This document shows, in pieces, positions 1-8,512 of a stretch of DNA of 64,000 bases. The position numbers and the translations under genes are program-made. The notes beneath the pieces were generated by a model. The model did not search any database. It saw only the letters and a program-made list of their open reading frames with translations, and was not told where the DNA came from. Source of the DNA: Bacteroidota bacterium. Lineage in GTDB: Bacteria; Bacteroidota; Bacteroidia; Bacteroidales; P3. Where the stretch lies: the NCBI GenBank assembly GCA_023415495.1, contig JAEZKK010000006.1:62001-126000 (forward strand). The letters are read 5' to 3'. The number at the start of each line of letters is the position of its first letter. The first letter of the stretch is position 1.

Positions 1-30
1 GTTTCCAACTCGTTCTTATTGGCGTGATAT

Positions 31-102
31 GCCGTTGTAGCTCAGTGGTAGAGTACTTCCTTGGTAAGGAAGGGGTCACGAGTTCAAGTCTCGTCAATGG
101 CT
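31..102 (+). tRNA. tRNA-Thr (anticodon GGT)
   Basis: Cloverleaf can be drawn by eye. The acceptor arms GCCGTTG (31-37) and CAATGGC (95-101) pair with one G-T wobble. The anticodon stem CTTCC/GGAAG encloses the loop TTGGTAA, giving anticodon GGT (Thr). The T-arm contains GTTCAAG. The CCA end is not encoded. It lies 65 bp upstream of tuf, a common Bacteroidetes arrangement, so it is probably cotranscribed with upstream tRNAs outside the window. Confidence 0.95.
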
Positions 103-166
103 CTTTCTTTCTGAGAAAATATATATATAAGAAATAAAAGTTTAATAAATTAATACGTCAATTATT

Positions 167-1354
167 ATGGCTAAAGAAAAATTCGACCGTTCCAAACCGC
201 ACGTAAATATCGGTACAATCGGTCACGTTGACCACGGTAAAACAACTTTGACAGCTGCTATTACATCAGTTTTAGCATCTAAAGGTTTATCTGAAGTTAA
301 GTCTTTCGATTCAATCGACTCAGCTCCAGAAGAAAAAGAAAGAGGTATAACAATCAATACTGCTCACGTTGAGTATCAAACTGCATCTCGTCACTATGCA
401 CACGTTGACTGTCCAGGTCACGCTGACTACGTGAAGAATATGGTTACTGGTGCAGCTCAAATGGACGGTGCTATTATCGTTGTTGCTGCAACAGACGGTC
501 CAATGCCTCAAACAAGAGAGCATATTCTTTTGGCTCGTCAGGTAGGTGTTCCTCGTCTTGTAGTATTTATGAATAAGGTTGACTTAGTTGATGACGCTGA
601 GTTATTAGACTTAGTTGAAATGGAAGTGCGTGATTTATTATCATTCTACTCATTCGACGGAGATAATACACCAATCATTCGTGGATCTGCATTAGGTGGA
701 TTGAATAATGAGCCAACATGGGTTGATAAGATTATGGAATTAATGGATGCAGTTGATGCATGGATTCCTCTTCCAACAAGAGATGTTGATAAAGATTTCT
801 TAATGCCTATTGAAGACGTATTCTCTATTACAGGTCGTGGTACTGTAGCAACAGGTCGTATTGAAACTGGAGTTATCAACTCAAGTGATCCAGTAGATAT
901 TATCGGTATGGGTGCTGAAAAACTTAAATCTGTTGTTACTGGAGTAGAAATGTTCCGTAAGATATTAGATAGAGGTGAAGCAGGTGATAACGTAGGTTTA
1001 TTACTTCGTGGTATTGATAAAGAAGAAATTCGTCGTGGTATGGTTATTGCTAAACCTGGTTCAGTAAAACCTCACAAGAAATTCAAAGCTTCTGTTGTTA
1101 TCTTAAAGAAAGAAGAAGGTGGTCGTCATACTCCATTCCACAACAAATATCGTCCTCAATTTTACTTCAGAACAACTGACGTAACAGGTGAGATATCTCT
1201 TCCAGAAGGAGTTGAAATGGTAATGCCAGGAGATAACTTAGAAATAACTGTTAATCTAATTGCAGAAATTGCATTAAATGTTAACCTAAAATTCGCAATC
1301 CGCGAAGGAGGAAGAACAGTTGGTGCTGGTCAGGTAACTGAAATTCTTGATTAA
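167..1354 (+). CDS. tuf: Elongation factor Tu
   Basis: GTPase that delivers aminoacyl-tRNA to the ribosomal A site; cytoplasmic. The 395-residue protein has the full three-domain length. The G domain shows the P-loop GHVDHGKT at residues 19-26, DCPGH at 81-85 and NKVD at 136-139. Domains 2 and 3 follow to a normal C terminus. The gene sits between tRNA-Thr and tRNA-Trp and ahead of secE-nusG. The ATG has no Shine-Dalgarno sequence, only an A/T-rich leader, as for most genes in this window. The 3' end is followed by a perfect 17-bp inverted repeat just before tRNA-Trp. Confidence 0.99.
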   Translation: MAKEKFDRSKPHVNIGTIGHVDHGKTTLTAAITSVLASKGLSEVKSFDSIDSAPEEKERGITINTAHVEYQTASRHYAHVDCPGHADYVKNMVTGAAQMDGAIIVVAATDGPMPQTREHILLARQVGVPRLVVFMNKVDLVDDAELLDLVEMEVRDLLSFYSFDGDNTPIIRGSALGGLNNEPTWVDKIMELMDAVDAWIPLPTRDVDKDFLMPIEDVFSITGRGTVATGRIETGVINSSDPVDIIGMGAEKLKSVVTGVEMFRKILDRGEAGDNVGLLLRGIDKEEIRRGMVIAKPGSVKPHKKFKASVVILKKEEGGRHTPFHNKYRPQFYFRTTDVTGEISLPEGVEMVMPGDNLEITVNLIAEIALNVNLKFAIREGGRTVGAGQVTEILD

Positions 1355-1375
1355 TTAGAATAAACGAATATAATT

Positions 1376-1413
1376 AATATAATAGTAGAGAGACTTCTCT
1401 CTACTATTATATT
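1376..1413 (+). terminator. Perfect 17-bp hairpin between tuf and tRNA-Trp
   Basis: The left arm AATATAATAGTAGAGAG (1376-1392) and its exact reverse complement (1397-1413) enclose a 4-nt loop. The right arm ends on the base before the tRNA starts, and no T-tract follows. It may end part of the tuf transcripts or act as an RNA-processing signal that releases the tRNA. The structure is seen directly; the function is inference. Confidence 0.6.
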
Positions 1414-1484
1414 AGGGGCATAGTTCAATGGCAGAATAGCGGTCTCCAAAACCGTTGATGGGAGTTCGAATCTCTCTGCCCCTG
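1414..1484 (+). tRNA. tRNA-Trp (anticodon CCA)
   Basis: Acceptor arms AGGGGCA (1414-1420) and TGCCCCT (1477-1483) pair perfectly, with discriminator G at 1484. The anticodon loop CTCCAAA gives anticodon CCA (Trp), and the T-arm holds GTTCGAA. CCA is not encoded. It lies between tuf and secE, the usual Bacteroidetes position. Confidence 0.95.
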
Positions 1485-1510
1485 CAATAAAAATAAAAAA
1501 ATAAGTAGTA

Positions 1511-1729
1511 ATGTCAAAGATAACTAATTACGTAAAAGAAAGCTATGATGAACTAATGCATAAGGTTTCATGGCCTACAATGTCTGAGTTAAATAATAGT
1601 ACCATTGTTGTTTTTGTTGCTTCTCTTATTATTGCTATGATAATTTTTTTCATGGACATAGTTTCAGGAGTTCATCCAACATTAATGTGGAAAGGCGTAC
1701 TTGGTTACCTTTATAGTATGATGGCATAA
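1511..1729 (+). CDS. secE: Preprotein translocase subunit SecE
   Basis: Small membrane subunit of the SecYEG translocon. At 72 residues it is the short single-span bacterial form: an N-terminal amphipathic segment with the conserved pattern YDELMHKVSWPT (about residues 13-24), then one hydrophobic span (about 30-50). It is directly upstream of nusG, the universal neighbour. The start ATG has no Shine-Dalgarno sequence. Confidence 0.96.
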   Translation: MSKITNYVKESYDELMHKVSWPTMSELNNSTIVVFVASLIIAMIIFFMDIVSGVHPTLMWKGVLGYLYSMMA

Positions 1730-1739
1730 TTTATTTTGT

Positions 1740-1797
1740 ATATATATCTTGCTTCCCAAGGACATATAATGTCAGAGATATATATCATTTTTTATTT
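1740..1797 (+). terminator. Possible attenuator or terminator between secE and nusG
   Basis: ATATATATCT (1740-1749) is complementary to AGATATATAT (1776-1785), and a T-rich run follows (1787-1797). The loop is about 26 nt. The stem is made only of A-T and G-T-neighbour pairs apart from one C-G, so it is weak; it could lower readthrough from secE into nusG. Tentative. Confidence 0.35.
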
Positions 1798-1833
1798 TTA
1801 AATGATTACATTACTTCAATTTTCTACAATAGT

Positions 1834-2379
1834 ATGAGCGAGCAATCAATGAAATGGTATGTTTTAAGAGCTATAGCCGGCAAAGAAAAAAAAGCTAAAG
1901 AATATTTAGAAAATGAAATTGCAAGGTTAGGCTTACAAAACAACATCTCTCAGGTTTTAATTCCTACTGAAAAAGTTTATTCTGTTCGTAATGGGAAAAG
2001 AGTTTCTAAAGAAAGAAATATCTTTCCTGGTTACGTTTTGGTAGAAGCTAATTTAGAAGGAGAAATAGCTCATATAATTAAGAGTGTTACTCATATAATT
2101 GACTTTTTATCTGAGAAAAACGGGGCACCTGTTCCAATTCAAGAACATGAGGTTAACCGTATATTAGGACAGGTTGATGAAATGGTAGGTCAAAAACAAG
2201 AATTTTCAGATCCATTTATTATTGGTGAATCAGTAAAAATTGTTGATGGACCTTTTAGTAATTTCTCTGCTACTGTTGAAGAAATTAACGATGAGAAAAA
2301 GAAACTAAAAGTTACTGTTAAGATATTTGGCAGAAGAACTCCAGTGGAATTATCTTACGTACAAGTTGAAAAGGAGTAA
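1834..2379 (+). CDS. nusG: Transcription antitermination protein NusG
   Basis: Transcription elongation factor that binds the RNA polymerase clamp and couples transcription to translation or Rho. The 181-residue protein has an N-terminal NGN domain (from KWYVLRAIAGKEKKA to about residue 110) and a C-terminal KOW domain (about 128-181, containing GESVKIVDGPFSNF). Length is typical. It lies between secE and rplK in the standard cluster. There is no Shine-Dalgarno sequence. Confidence 0.98.
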   Translation: MSEQSMKWYVLRAIAGKEKKAKEYLENEIARLGLQNNISQVLIPTEKVYSVRNGKRVSKERNIFPGYVLVEANLEGEIAHIIKSVTHIIDFLSEKNGAPVPIQEHEVNRILGQVDEMVGQKQEFSDPFIIGESVKIVDGPFSNFSATVEEINDEKKKLKVTVKIFGRRTPVELSYVQVEKE

Positions 2380-2424
2380 TCATAGTTAATTATTTTTAAT
2401 AATCTTAAAGCACAAGTCAGAAAC

Positions 2425-2850
2425 ATGGCAAAACAAGTTGCAGGATTAATAAAATTACAAATTAAAGGAGGAGCTGCAAATCCATCACCACCTGTTGGAC
2501 CTGCGTTAGGTGCAAAGGGTGTTAATATCATGGAGTTTTGTAAGCAGTTTAATGCACGTACTCAAGACCAAGCTGGTAAGGTAGTACCTGTAATTATAAC
2601 TGTTTATGCAGATAAATCTTTTGATTTCGTAGTTAAAACCCCACCTGTAGCTGTTCAGTTGAAAGAAGTTGCTAAGTTGAAATCTGGTTCTGCAGAACCT
2701 AATAGAACTAAAGTAGCTGCAATTACTCTTGAGCAAGTACAAACAATTGCTGAGGCAAAAATGGTCGATTTAAATTGTTTTACAATTGAATCAGCAATGA
2801 GTATTGTTAAAGGAACAGCAAGAAGCATGGGAATCACAGTTAAAGAATAA
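2425..2850 (+). CDS. rplK: 50S ribosomal protein L11
   Basis: L11 binds 23S rRNA at the GTPase-associated centre. 141 residues, the usual length. The N-terminal domain shows GAANPSPPVGPALG (about residues 16-29) and the C-terminal RNA-binding domain ends in MSIVKGTARSMGITV. First gene of the rplKAJL run, 45 bp after nusG. Confidence 0.99.
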   Translation: MAKQVAGLIKLQIKGGAANPSPPVGPALGAKGVNIMEFCKQFNARTQDQAGKVVPVIITVYADKSFDFVVKTPPVAVQLKEVAKLKSGSAEPNRTKVAAITLEQVQTIAEAKMVDLNCFTIESAMSIVKGTARSMGITVKE

Positions 2851-2884
2851 TCTTTAACAATTAATAATTTGAATTTTACAGCAA

Positions 2885-3580
2885 ATGGCAAAATTATCGA
2901 AAAAACAAAAAGAGTCTTTAGCAAAAGCAGATTTTGCAAAGTTTTACTCTTTGGAAGACGCTGTTAAAATCGTAAAGGAAATCACTTATACTAAGTTTGA
3001 TGCATCGGTTGATATCGATGTGCGTTTGGGCGTAGATCCACGTAAAGCAAATCAAATGGTAAGAGGTATTGTGACATTACCGCACGGAACAGGTAAAACC
3101 AAAAGAGTTTTAGTACTTTGTACTCCTGATAAAGAAGAAGAAGCTAAAGCAGCCGGAGCCGATTATTTTGGATTAGATGAATATCTAGACAAAATCAAAG
3201 GCGGTTGGACGGATATCGATGTAATTATTACAATGCCAAGTGTAATGCCAAAAATAGGTGCATTAGGTAAAATATTAGGTCCTAGAGGTCTAATGCCTAA
3301 TCCTAAGACAGGTACAGTTACAATGGAAGTCGGTAAAGCAGTCCAAGAGGTTAAAGCGGGTAAAATAGATTTTAAAGTAGATAAATATGGTATTATTCAT
3401 ACAAGTGTTGCAAGGGTATCTTTCGAAAATGGAAAGATAGTTGATAATGCTAATGAAGTACTTAATACTATTTTGAAACTTAAACCTTCTGCAGCAAAGG
3501 GTACTTATGTGAAGAGTGTTACAATTTCTTCTACAATGAGTCCTGGAGTAAAGATTGACCCTAAGTCCATAAGTAAATAA
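2885..3580 (+). CDS. rplA: 50S ribosomal protein L1
   Basis: L1 forms the mobile L1 stalk at the tRNA exit site. 231 residues, standard length. The signature MPKIGALGKILGPRGLMPNP is present at about residues 121-140. It lies 34 bp after rplK. In other bacteria L1 represses its own operon by binding a leader mRNA mimic of its rRNA site; I could not identify such a mimic here by eye. Confidence 0.99.
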   Translation: MAKLSKKQKESLAKADFAKFYSLEDAVKIVKEITYTKFDASVDIDVRLGVDPRKANQMVRGIVTLPHGTGKTKRVLVLCTPDKEEEAKAAGADYFGLDEYLDKIKGGWTDIDVIITMPSVMPKIGALGKILGPRGLMPNPKTGTVTMEVGKAVQEVKAGKIDFKVDKYGIIHTSVARVSFENGKIVDNANEVLNTILKLKPSAAKGTYVKSVTISSTMSPGVKIDPKSISK

Positions 3581-3605
3581 ATCTTCAAGGAAAACTTAAA
3601 GTAAT

Positions 3606-4127
3606 ATGAGAAAAGAAGATAAAGGCCAGTTAATCGAATCTATCGGAACAGAAATCTCTAAATTTCCATATATTTACTTAGTAGATATAGAAGGATTAAA
3701 CTCTGTTAATACAGCTAAACTTAGAAGACTATGTTTTAGAAGAGAGGTTAAACTTATGGTCGTTAAGAATACATTGCTTAGAAAAGCAATGGAAAATTCA
3801 GGAATAGACTATTCGGAACTATTTCCTGCTCTTAACGGTTCTACTTCGATTATGCTTTCAAACGTAAATAATTTACCAGCAAAGTTAATTAAGGAATTTA
3901 GAGCTTCAAGTCCTAAACCCGTATTAAAAGCTGCTTATGTAGAGGAATCATTCTATGTAGGAGAACATCATTTAGATGCATTATTAACAATAAAATCTAA
4001 AAATGAACTTGTTGCAGATGTTATTGCAGCATTACTCTCTCCAGCTAAGAATGTTATTGGAGCATTACAGTCAGGTGGTAATACATTATCAGGCGTATTA
4101 AAAACATTATCGGAAAAAGCCGAATAA
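3606..4127 (+). CDS. rplJ: 50S ribosomal protein L10
   Basis: L10 anchors the L7/L12 stalk dimers on the ribosome. 173 residues: an N-terminal RNA-binding domain (RKEDKGQLIESI... MVVKNTLLRKAMENSG) and a C-terminal helix that binds L12. Starts 25 bp after rplA and precedes rplL, the standard order. Confidence 0.98.
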   Translation: MRKEDKGQLIESIGTEISKFPYIYLVDIEGLNSVNTAKLRRLCFRREVKLMVVKNTLLRKAMENSGIDYSELFPALNGSTSIMLSNVNNLPAKLIKEFRASSPKPVLKAAYVEESFYVGEHHLDALLTIKSKNELVADVIAALLSPAKNVIGALQSGGNTLSGVLKTLSEKAE

Positions 4128-4169
4128 GAAATAATATAATTATTGTCAAACATTTAATAATAAAATAAA

Positions 4170-4544
4170 ATGGCAGATTTAAAAGCGTTCGCAGAACAAT
4201 TAGTTAATCTAACAGTTAAGGAAGTAAAAGAATTAGCTGATATTTTAAAAGAAGAATATGGTATTGAACCAGCAGCAGCAGCAGTAGCAGTAGCAGCAGG
4301 TCCAGCAGCAACAGCAGAAGCTGTTGAAGAAAAAACATCATTTGATGTAATTCTTACAGAAGCAGGAGCTTCAAAGTTAAACGTAGTAAAATTAGTTAAA
4401 GACCTTTGTAGTCTTGGATTAAAAGAAGCTAAAGAATTAGTTGATGCTGCTCCAAAGCCACTTAAAGAAGGAGTTTCAAAAGATGAAGCTGAGGCTTTAA
4501 AAACACAATTAGAAGAAGCTGGTGCTAAAGTTGAAATAAAGTAA
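4170..4544 (+). CDS. rplL: 50S ribosomal protein L7/L12
   Basis: Stalk protein that recruits translational GTPases. 124 residues: N-terminal dimerisation domain (about 1-32), an alanine-rich hinge (about 35-53) and a C-terminal domain starting at about 56 with KTSFDVILTEAGASKLNVVK. The hinge is encoded by a GCA-rich repeat. It is followed by a hairpin before rpoB. Confidence 0.98.
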   Translation: MADLKAFAEQLVNLTVKEVKELADILKEEYGIEPAAAAVAVAAGPAATAEAVEEKTSFDVILTEAGASKLNVVKLVKDLCSLGLKEAKELVDAAPKPLKEGVSKDEAEALKTQLEEAGAKVEIK

Positions 4545-4570
4545 GACGCTTCTTTACAAAATTTATATAG

Positions 4571-4604
4571 GGATAGGGTATTCTAATTTAAGAATACCTA
4601 TTCC
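4571..4604 (+). terminator. rplL-rpoB intergenic attenuator hairpin
   Basis: GGTATTCT (4577-4584) pairs perfectly with AGAATACC (4591-4598) across a 6-nt loop. The stem extends through GGATA and TATTCC if one base is bulged. T-rich sequence follows. A partial terminator at this position is known in enterobacteria, where it lowers rpoBC expression relative to the ribosomal genes. The analogous role here is inference. Confidence 0.55.
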
Positions 4605-4651
4605 TTGTTTGTGTTTGTATCGATTATATTCTTAATTTAAAATTTTATACC

Positions 4652-7600
4652 TTGGCACAATTAAATCCAACATTAGTAAGTTTTGCAACTGTAAAACATT
4701 TTGAATATCCAGATTTTTTAGATATTCAATTAAAATCGTTTCAAGATTTTTTTCAACTTGAAACAAATTCAGATAATCGAGTAAATGAAGGACTGTTTAA
4801 AGTTTTTTCTGAGAATTTTCCTATAACAGATGCGAGAAATATTTTCGTATTAGAATTTCTCGAATATTTTATTGACCCTCCTCGTTATTCTATAGAAGAA
4901 TGTATTGAGAGAGGATTAACATTTAGTGTTCCTTTGAAAGCAAAATTAAAACTTTCATGTAATGACAAAGAACACGAAGATTTCGAAACAGTTATCCAAG
5001 ATGTTTATTTGGGGATGATTCCATATATGACCCCAAAAGGTACTTTTGTTATAAATGGAGCAGAAAGAGTTGTTGTATCTCAGCTACACCGTTCTCCTGG
5101 AGTATTCTTTGGGACAAGTAAACATGCAAATGGTATGCAGTTGTATTCAGCAAGAATTATACCTTTCAAGGGTTCTTGGATGGAATTTACAACTGACATT
5201 AATAATGTAATGTATGCTTATATTGATAGGAAGAAGAAACTACCTATCACAACCCTTTTAAGAGCAATTGGATACGAAACAGATAAAGATATTTTAGAGA
5301 TTTTTAATCTGGCTGAAGAAGTAAAAGTAACTAAAACCAATTTAAAAAAATGTATTGGTAGGAGGTTGGCTGCAAGAGTAGTTAGAAGCTGGTTAGAAGA
5401 TTTCGTTGATGAAGATACTGGAGAAGTAGTATCTTTGAATAGAACTGAAGTTATAATTGAGAGAGAGCAAGATTTAACTGAAGAAAATATTGATTTAATA
5501 TTAGATTCAGATATTGATACAGTATTATTACATACTAATGATACTTCTTCAAGTGATTTTTCAATAATATTTAATACATTACAAAAGGATACAGCTAATA
5601 ATGCCAAGGAGGCTGTTGAATTTATATATAGGCAATTAAGAAGTGCTGAACCACCTGATGAAGAGACTGCAAGAGGAATTATTGAAAAATTATTCTTCTC
5701 AGATAAAAGATACGATTTAGGTGATGTGGGTCGATATAAAATAAATAAAAAACTTAATTTAGATGTATCCAATGAGACAAAGGTATTAACTCAATTAGAT
5801 ATTATATCTATAATTAAGCATTTAATTGAGTTGATTAATTCAAAGACTGAGGTTGATGATATTGACCACTTGAGTAATCGTCGTATTAGAACTGTTGGAG
5901 AACAATTATATGCTCAGTTTGGAGTAGGTTTAGCAAGAATGTCTAGAACTATTCGTGAGAGAATGAATGTTAGAGACAACGAAGTATTTACTCCTACTGA
6001 TTTAATTAATGCTAAAACACTTTCTTCTGTAATTAATTCATTCTTTGGTACAAATCAATTGTCTCAATTTATGGATCAAACCAATCCATTAGCAGAGTTA
6101 ACTCACAAAAGACGTATTTCTGCTTTAGGACCTGGAGGTTTATCAAGAGAAAGAGCTGGTTTTGAAGTTCGTGACGTTCACTATACACATTATGGTCGTT
6201 TATGTACAATAGAAACTCCTGAGGGGCCAAACATTGGTCTTATTTCATCATTATGTGTATTTGCAAAGATAAATCATCTAGGTTTTATTGAAACTCCTTA
6301 TTATAAGGTTGAAAATGGCAAGGTTTTAAATGACCAAGAGCCGATTTATATGACTGCTGAGGAAGAAGAGGATATGGTTGTTGCTCAGTCTTCAACAAAG
6401 ATTTCTAAAGATGGTAATATTATTGATGAAAGAGTTAAAACTCGTTTGATGGCAGATTTTCCAATAGTTAGCCCAGATCAGGTTGATTTAATGGACGTTG
6501 CTTCGAACCAAATTGCTTCAATTGCAGCCTCACTTATTCCTTTTCTTGAGCATGATGATGCGAACCGTGCATTAATGGGTTCAAATATGATGCGTCAAGC
6601 TGTTCCATTATTAAATCCTGAAATTCCTATTGTAGGAACAGGAATTGAACCTTATGTTGCTGCTGATTCAAGAGTATTGATTCACGCTGAAGGAGATGGA
6701 AAGGTTGAATATGCAGATGCAGAAAAAGTAGTAATTAATTACTCAAAATCTAGAGATAAAAGAAACAGAGCTGTTAGCTTTGATGAAGATACAAAGACAT
6801 ATTATTTTACTAAATTCCAAAGAACTAATCAAAGTACATCAATTAATCTAAGACCTATCGTAAAGAAAGGGGATAATGTCAAAAAAGGTCAGGTCTTAAG
6901 TGAAGGATATGCTACTAAAGACGGAGTTTTAGCCCTAGGAAGAAATCTTCAAGTTGCATTCATGCCTTGGAAGGGTTATAATTATGAGGATGCTATAGTA
7001 ATTTCTGAAAAAGTAGTAAAAGAAGATATCTTTACATCTGTTCACGTTGAAGAGTTTATAACTGAAGTAAGAGAAACTAAACGAGGTTTAGAGGAACTTA
7101 CAAGAGATATCCCTAATGTAAGTCTTGAGGCGACAAAAGATTTAGATGAAAATGGAATGGTAAGAATCGGTGCTTACGTGAAAGAAGGAGATATTCTTGT
7201 TGGAAAAATTACTCCGAAAGGCGAATCAGACCCTACTCCAGAAGAAAAATTACTAAGAGCAATCTTTGGAGATAAGGCAGGAGATGTTAAAGATGCATCA
7301 ATGAAGGTTCCACCTTCAGTAGCTGGAGTTGTAATTGGCAAGAAGCTATTTACAAGAATTATAAAAGATAAGAAGACAAAAGCAAGAGATAAGGATATTA
7401 TCAAAGAGTTAAAAGAGGTTAACGAAAAAGAACTTTTGGATTTAAAGAATAAGTTAGTAGATAAGTTGCTTGCCATTCTATTAACTGGGAAGATTTCTCA
7501 AGGAGTTTATACAAATTTCAATGAAGAATTAATCCCTAAAAAAGCAAAGTTCAATCAAAAAATGCTTTTAGCTATTGATTATTCAAATGTAAATCCTAAC

Positions 7601-8473
7601 AATTGGACAACTGATGAAGAGACAAATTCATTAGTAAAGGAACTATTGAATAATTACAACATTAAAACAAGAGAAATACAAGGTGCATTTGCAAGACAAT
7701 CCTATGCTGCAACTATTGGAGACGATCTTCCTTCTGGAATTGTTCAGATGGCAAAAATTTATATTGCAAAGAAGAGAAAATTAAAAGTTGGTGATAAGAT
7801 GGCAGGACGTCACGGTAACAAAGGTATTGTTGCAAAAATTGTACGTGAAGAGGATATGCCTTTCTTGGAAAACGGTAAACCTGTTGATATTGTATTAAAC
7901 CCACTTGGTGTACCATCTCGTATGAATTTGGGTCAAATATTTGAAACAGTTTTAGGTTGGGCTGGAAAAGAATTAAATCTTAGATTCCACACACCAATTT
8001 TTGATGGAGTAAGCTTAGATCCAATTAACGAATATATGAGAAAAGCTAAACTCCCTGAAAATGGAAGATGTTATCTATACGACGGTGAAACTGGAGAAAG
8101 ATTCCATCAACCTGCTACAGTAGGATATATTTATATGTTAAAACTTCATCATATGATTGATGATAAAATGCATGCTCGTTCAATAGGACCATATTCGTTA
8201 ATAACTCAACAACCACTTGGAGGTAAGGCTCAATTTGGAGGTCAGAGATTTGGAGAAATGGAAGTGTGGGCGTTAGAAGCCTTTGGAGCTTCAAATATCT
8301 TACAAGAAATTCTAACTGTAAAATCTGATGATGTGATTGGACGTGCTAAGGCTTATGAATCAATTGTAAAAGGTGATAATATGCCGACTCCGGGAATTCC
8401 AGAATCATTTAATGTTTTAATACATGAACTAAGAGGACTTGGTTTAGAAGTAACATTCGACAACAAAGATTAA
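4652..8473 (+). CDS. rpoB: RNA polymerase subunit beta
   Basis: Catalytic beta subunit of RNA polymerase, 1273 residues. Recognisable blocks include RRISALGPGGLSRERAGFEV and TPEGPNIGLISSL in the rifampicin-binding region, MPWKGYNYEDA, GDKMAGRHGNKG, and the C-terminal GGKAQFGGQRFGEMEVWALE. The start codon is TTG (4652); no in-frame ATG lies just upstream and the N terminus (MAQLNPTL) has the expected length. No Shine-Dalgarno sequence. Immediately followed by rpoC. Confidence 0.99.
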   Translation: MAQLNPTLVSFATVKHFEYPDFLDIQLKSFQDFFQLETNSDNRVNEGLFKVFSENFPITDARNIFVLEFLEYFIDPPRYSIEECIERGLTFSVPLKAKLKLSCNDKEHEDFETVIQDVYLGMIPYMTPKGTFVINGAERVVVSQLHRSPGVFFGTSKHANGMQLYSARIIPFKGSWMEFTTDINNVMYAYIDRKKKLPITTLLRAIGYETDKDILEIFNLAEEVKVTKTNLKKCIGRRLAARVVRSWLEDFVDEDTGEVVSLNRTEVIIEREQDLTEENIDLILDSDIDTVLLHTNDTSSSDFSIIFNTLQKDTANNAKEAVEFIYRQLRSAEPPDEETARGIIEKLFFSDKRYDLGDVGRYKINKKLNLDVSNETKVLTQLDIISIIKHLIELINSKTEVDDIDHLSNRRIRTVGEQLYAQFGVGLARMSRTIRERMNVRDNEVFTPTDLINAKTLSSVINSFFGTNQLSQFMDQTNPLAELTHKRRISALGPGGLSRERAGFEVRDVHYTHYGRLCTIETPEGPNIGLISSLCVFAKINHLGFIETPYYKVENGKVLNDQEPIYMTAEEEEDMVVAQSSTKISKDGNIIDERVKTRLMADFPIVSPDQVDLMDVASNQIASIAASLIPFLEHDDANRALMGSNMMRQAVPLLNPEIPIVGTGIEPYVAADSRVLIHAEGDGKVEYADAEKVVINYSKSRDKRNRAVSFDEDTKTYYFTKFQRTNQSTSINLRPIVKKGDNVKKGQVLSEGYATKDGVLALGRNLQVAFMPWKGYNYEDAIVISEKVVKEDIFTSVHVEEFITEVRETKRGLEELTRDIPNVSLEATKDLDENGMVRIGAYVKEGDILVGKITPKGESDPTPEEKLLRAIFGDKAGDVKDASMKVPPSVAGVVIGKKLFTRIIKDKKTKARDKDIIKELKEVNEKELLDLKNKLVDKLLAILLTGKISQGVYTNFNEELIPKKAKFNQKMLLAIDYSNVNPNNWTTDEETNSLVKELLNNYNIKTREIQGAFARQSYAATIGDDLPSGIVQMAKIYIAKKRKLKVGDKMAGRHGNKGIVAKIVREEDMPFLENGKPVDIVLNPLGVPSRMNLGQIFETVLGWAGKELNLRFHTPIFDGVSLDPINEYMRKAKLPENGRCYLYDGETGERFHQPATVGYIYMLKLHHMIDDKMHARSIGPYSLITQQPLGGKAQFGGQRFGEMEVWALEAFGASNILQEILTVKSDDVIGRAKAYESIVKGDNMPTPGIPESFNVLIHELRGLGLEVTFDNKD

Positions 8474-8512
8474 TTAAGGTTCATATTTTAAATCAATTCA
8501 ACATTAAATAAG

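Noticed and set aside
1..30. Possible 3' end of another tRNA upstream of tRNA-Thr
   Set aside because: GTTTCCAACTCG is weakly T-arm-like, but too little sequence is available to support a gene.
5218..5772. 184-codon ORF on the minus strand inside rpoB
   Set aside because: It lies entirely antisense to a conserved gene and its Ser/Leu-rich translation is what an AT-rich antisense frame gives.
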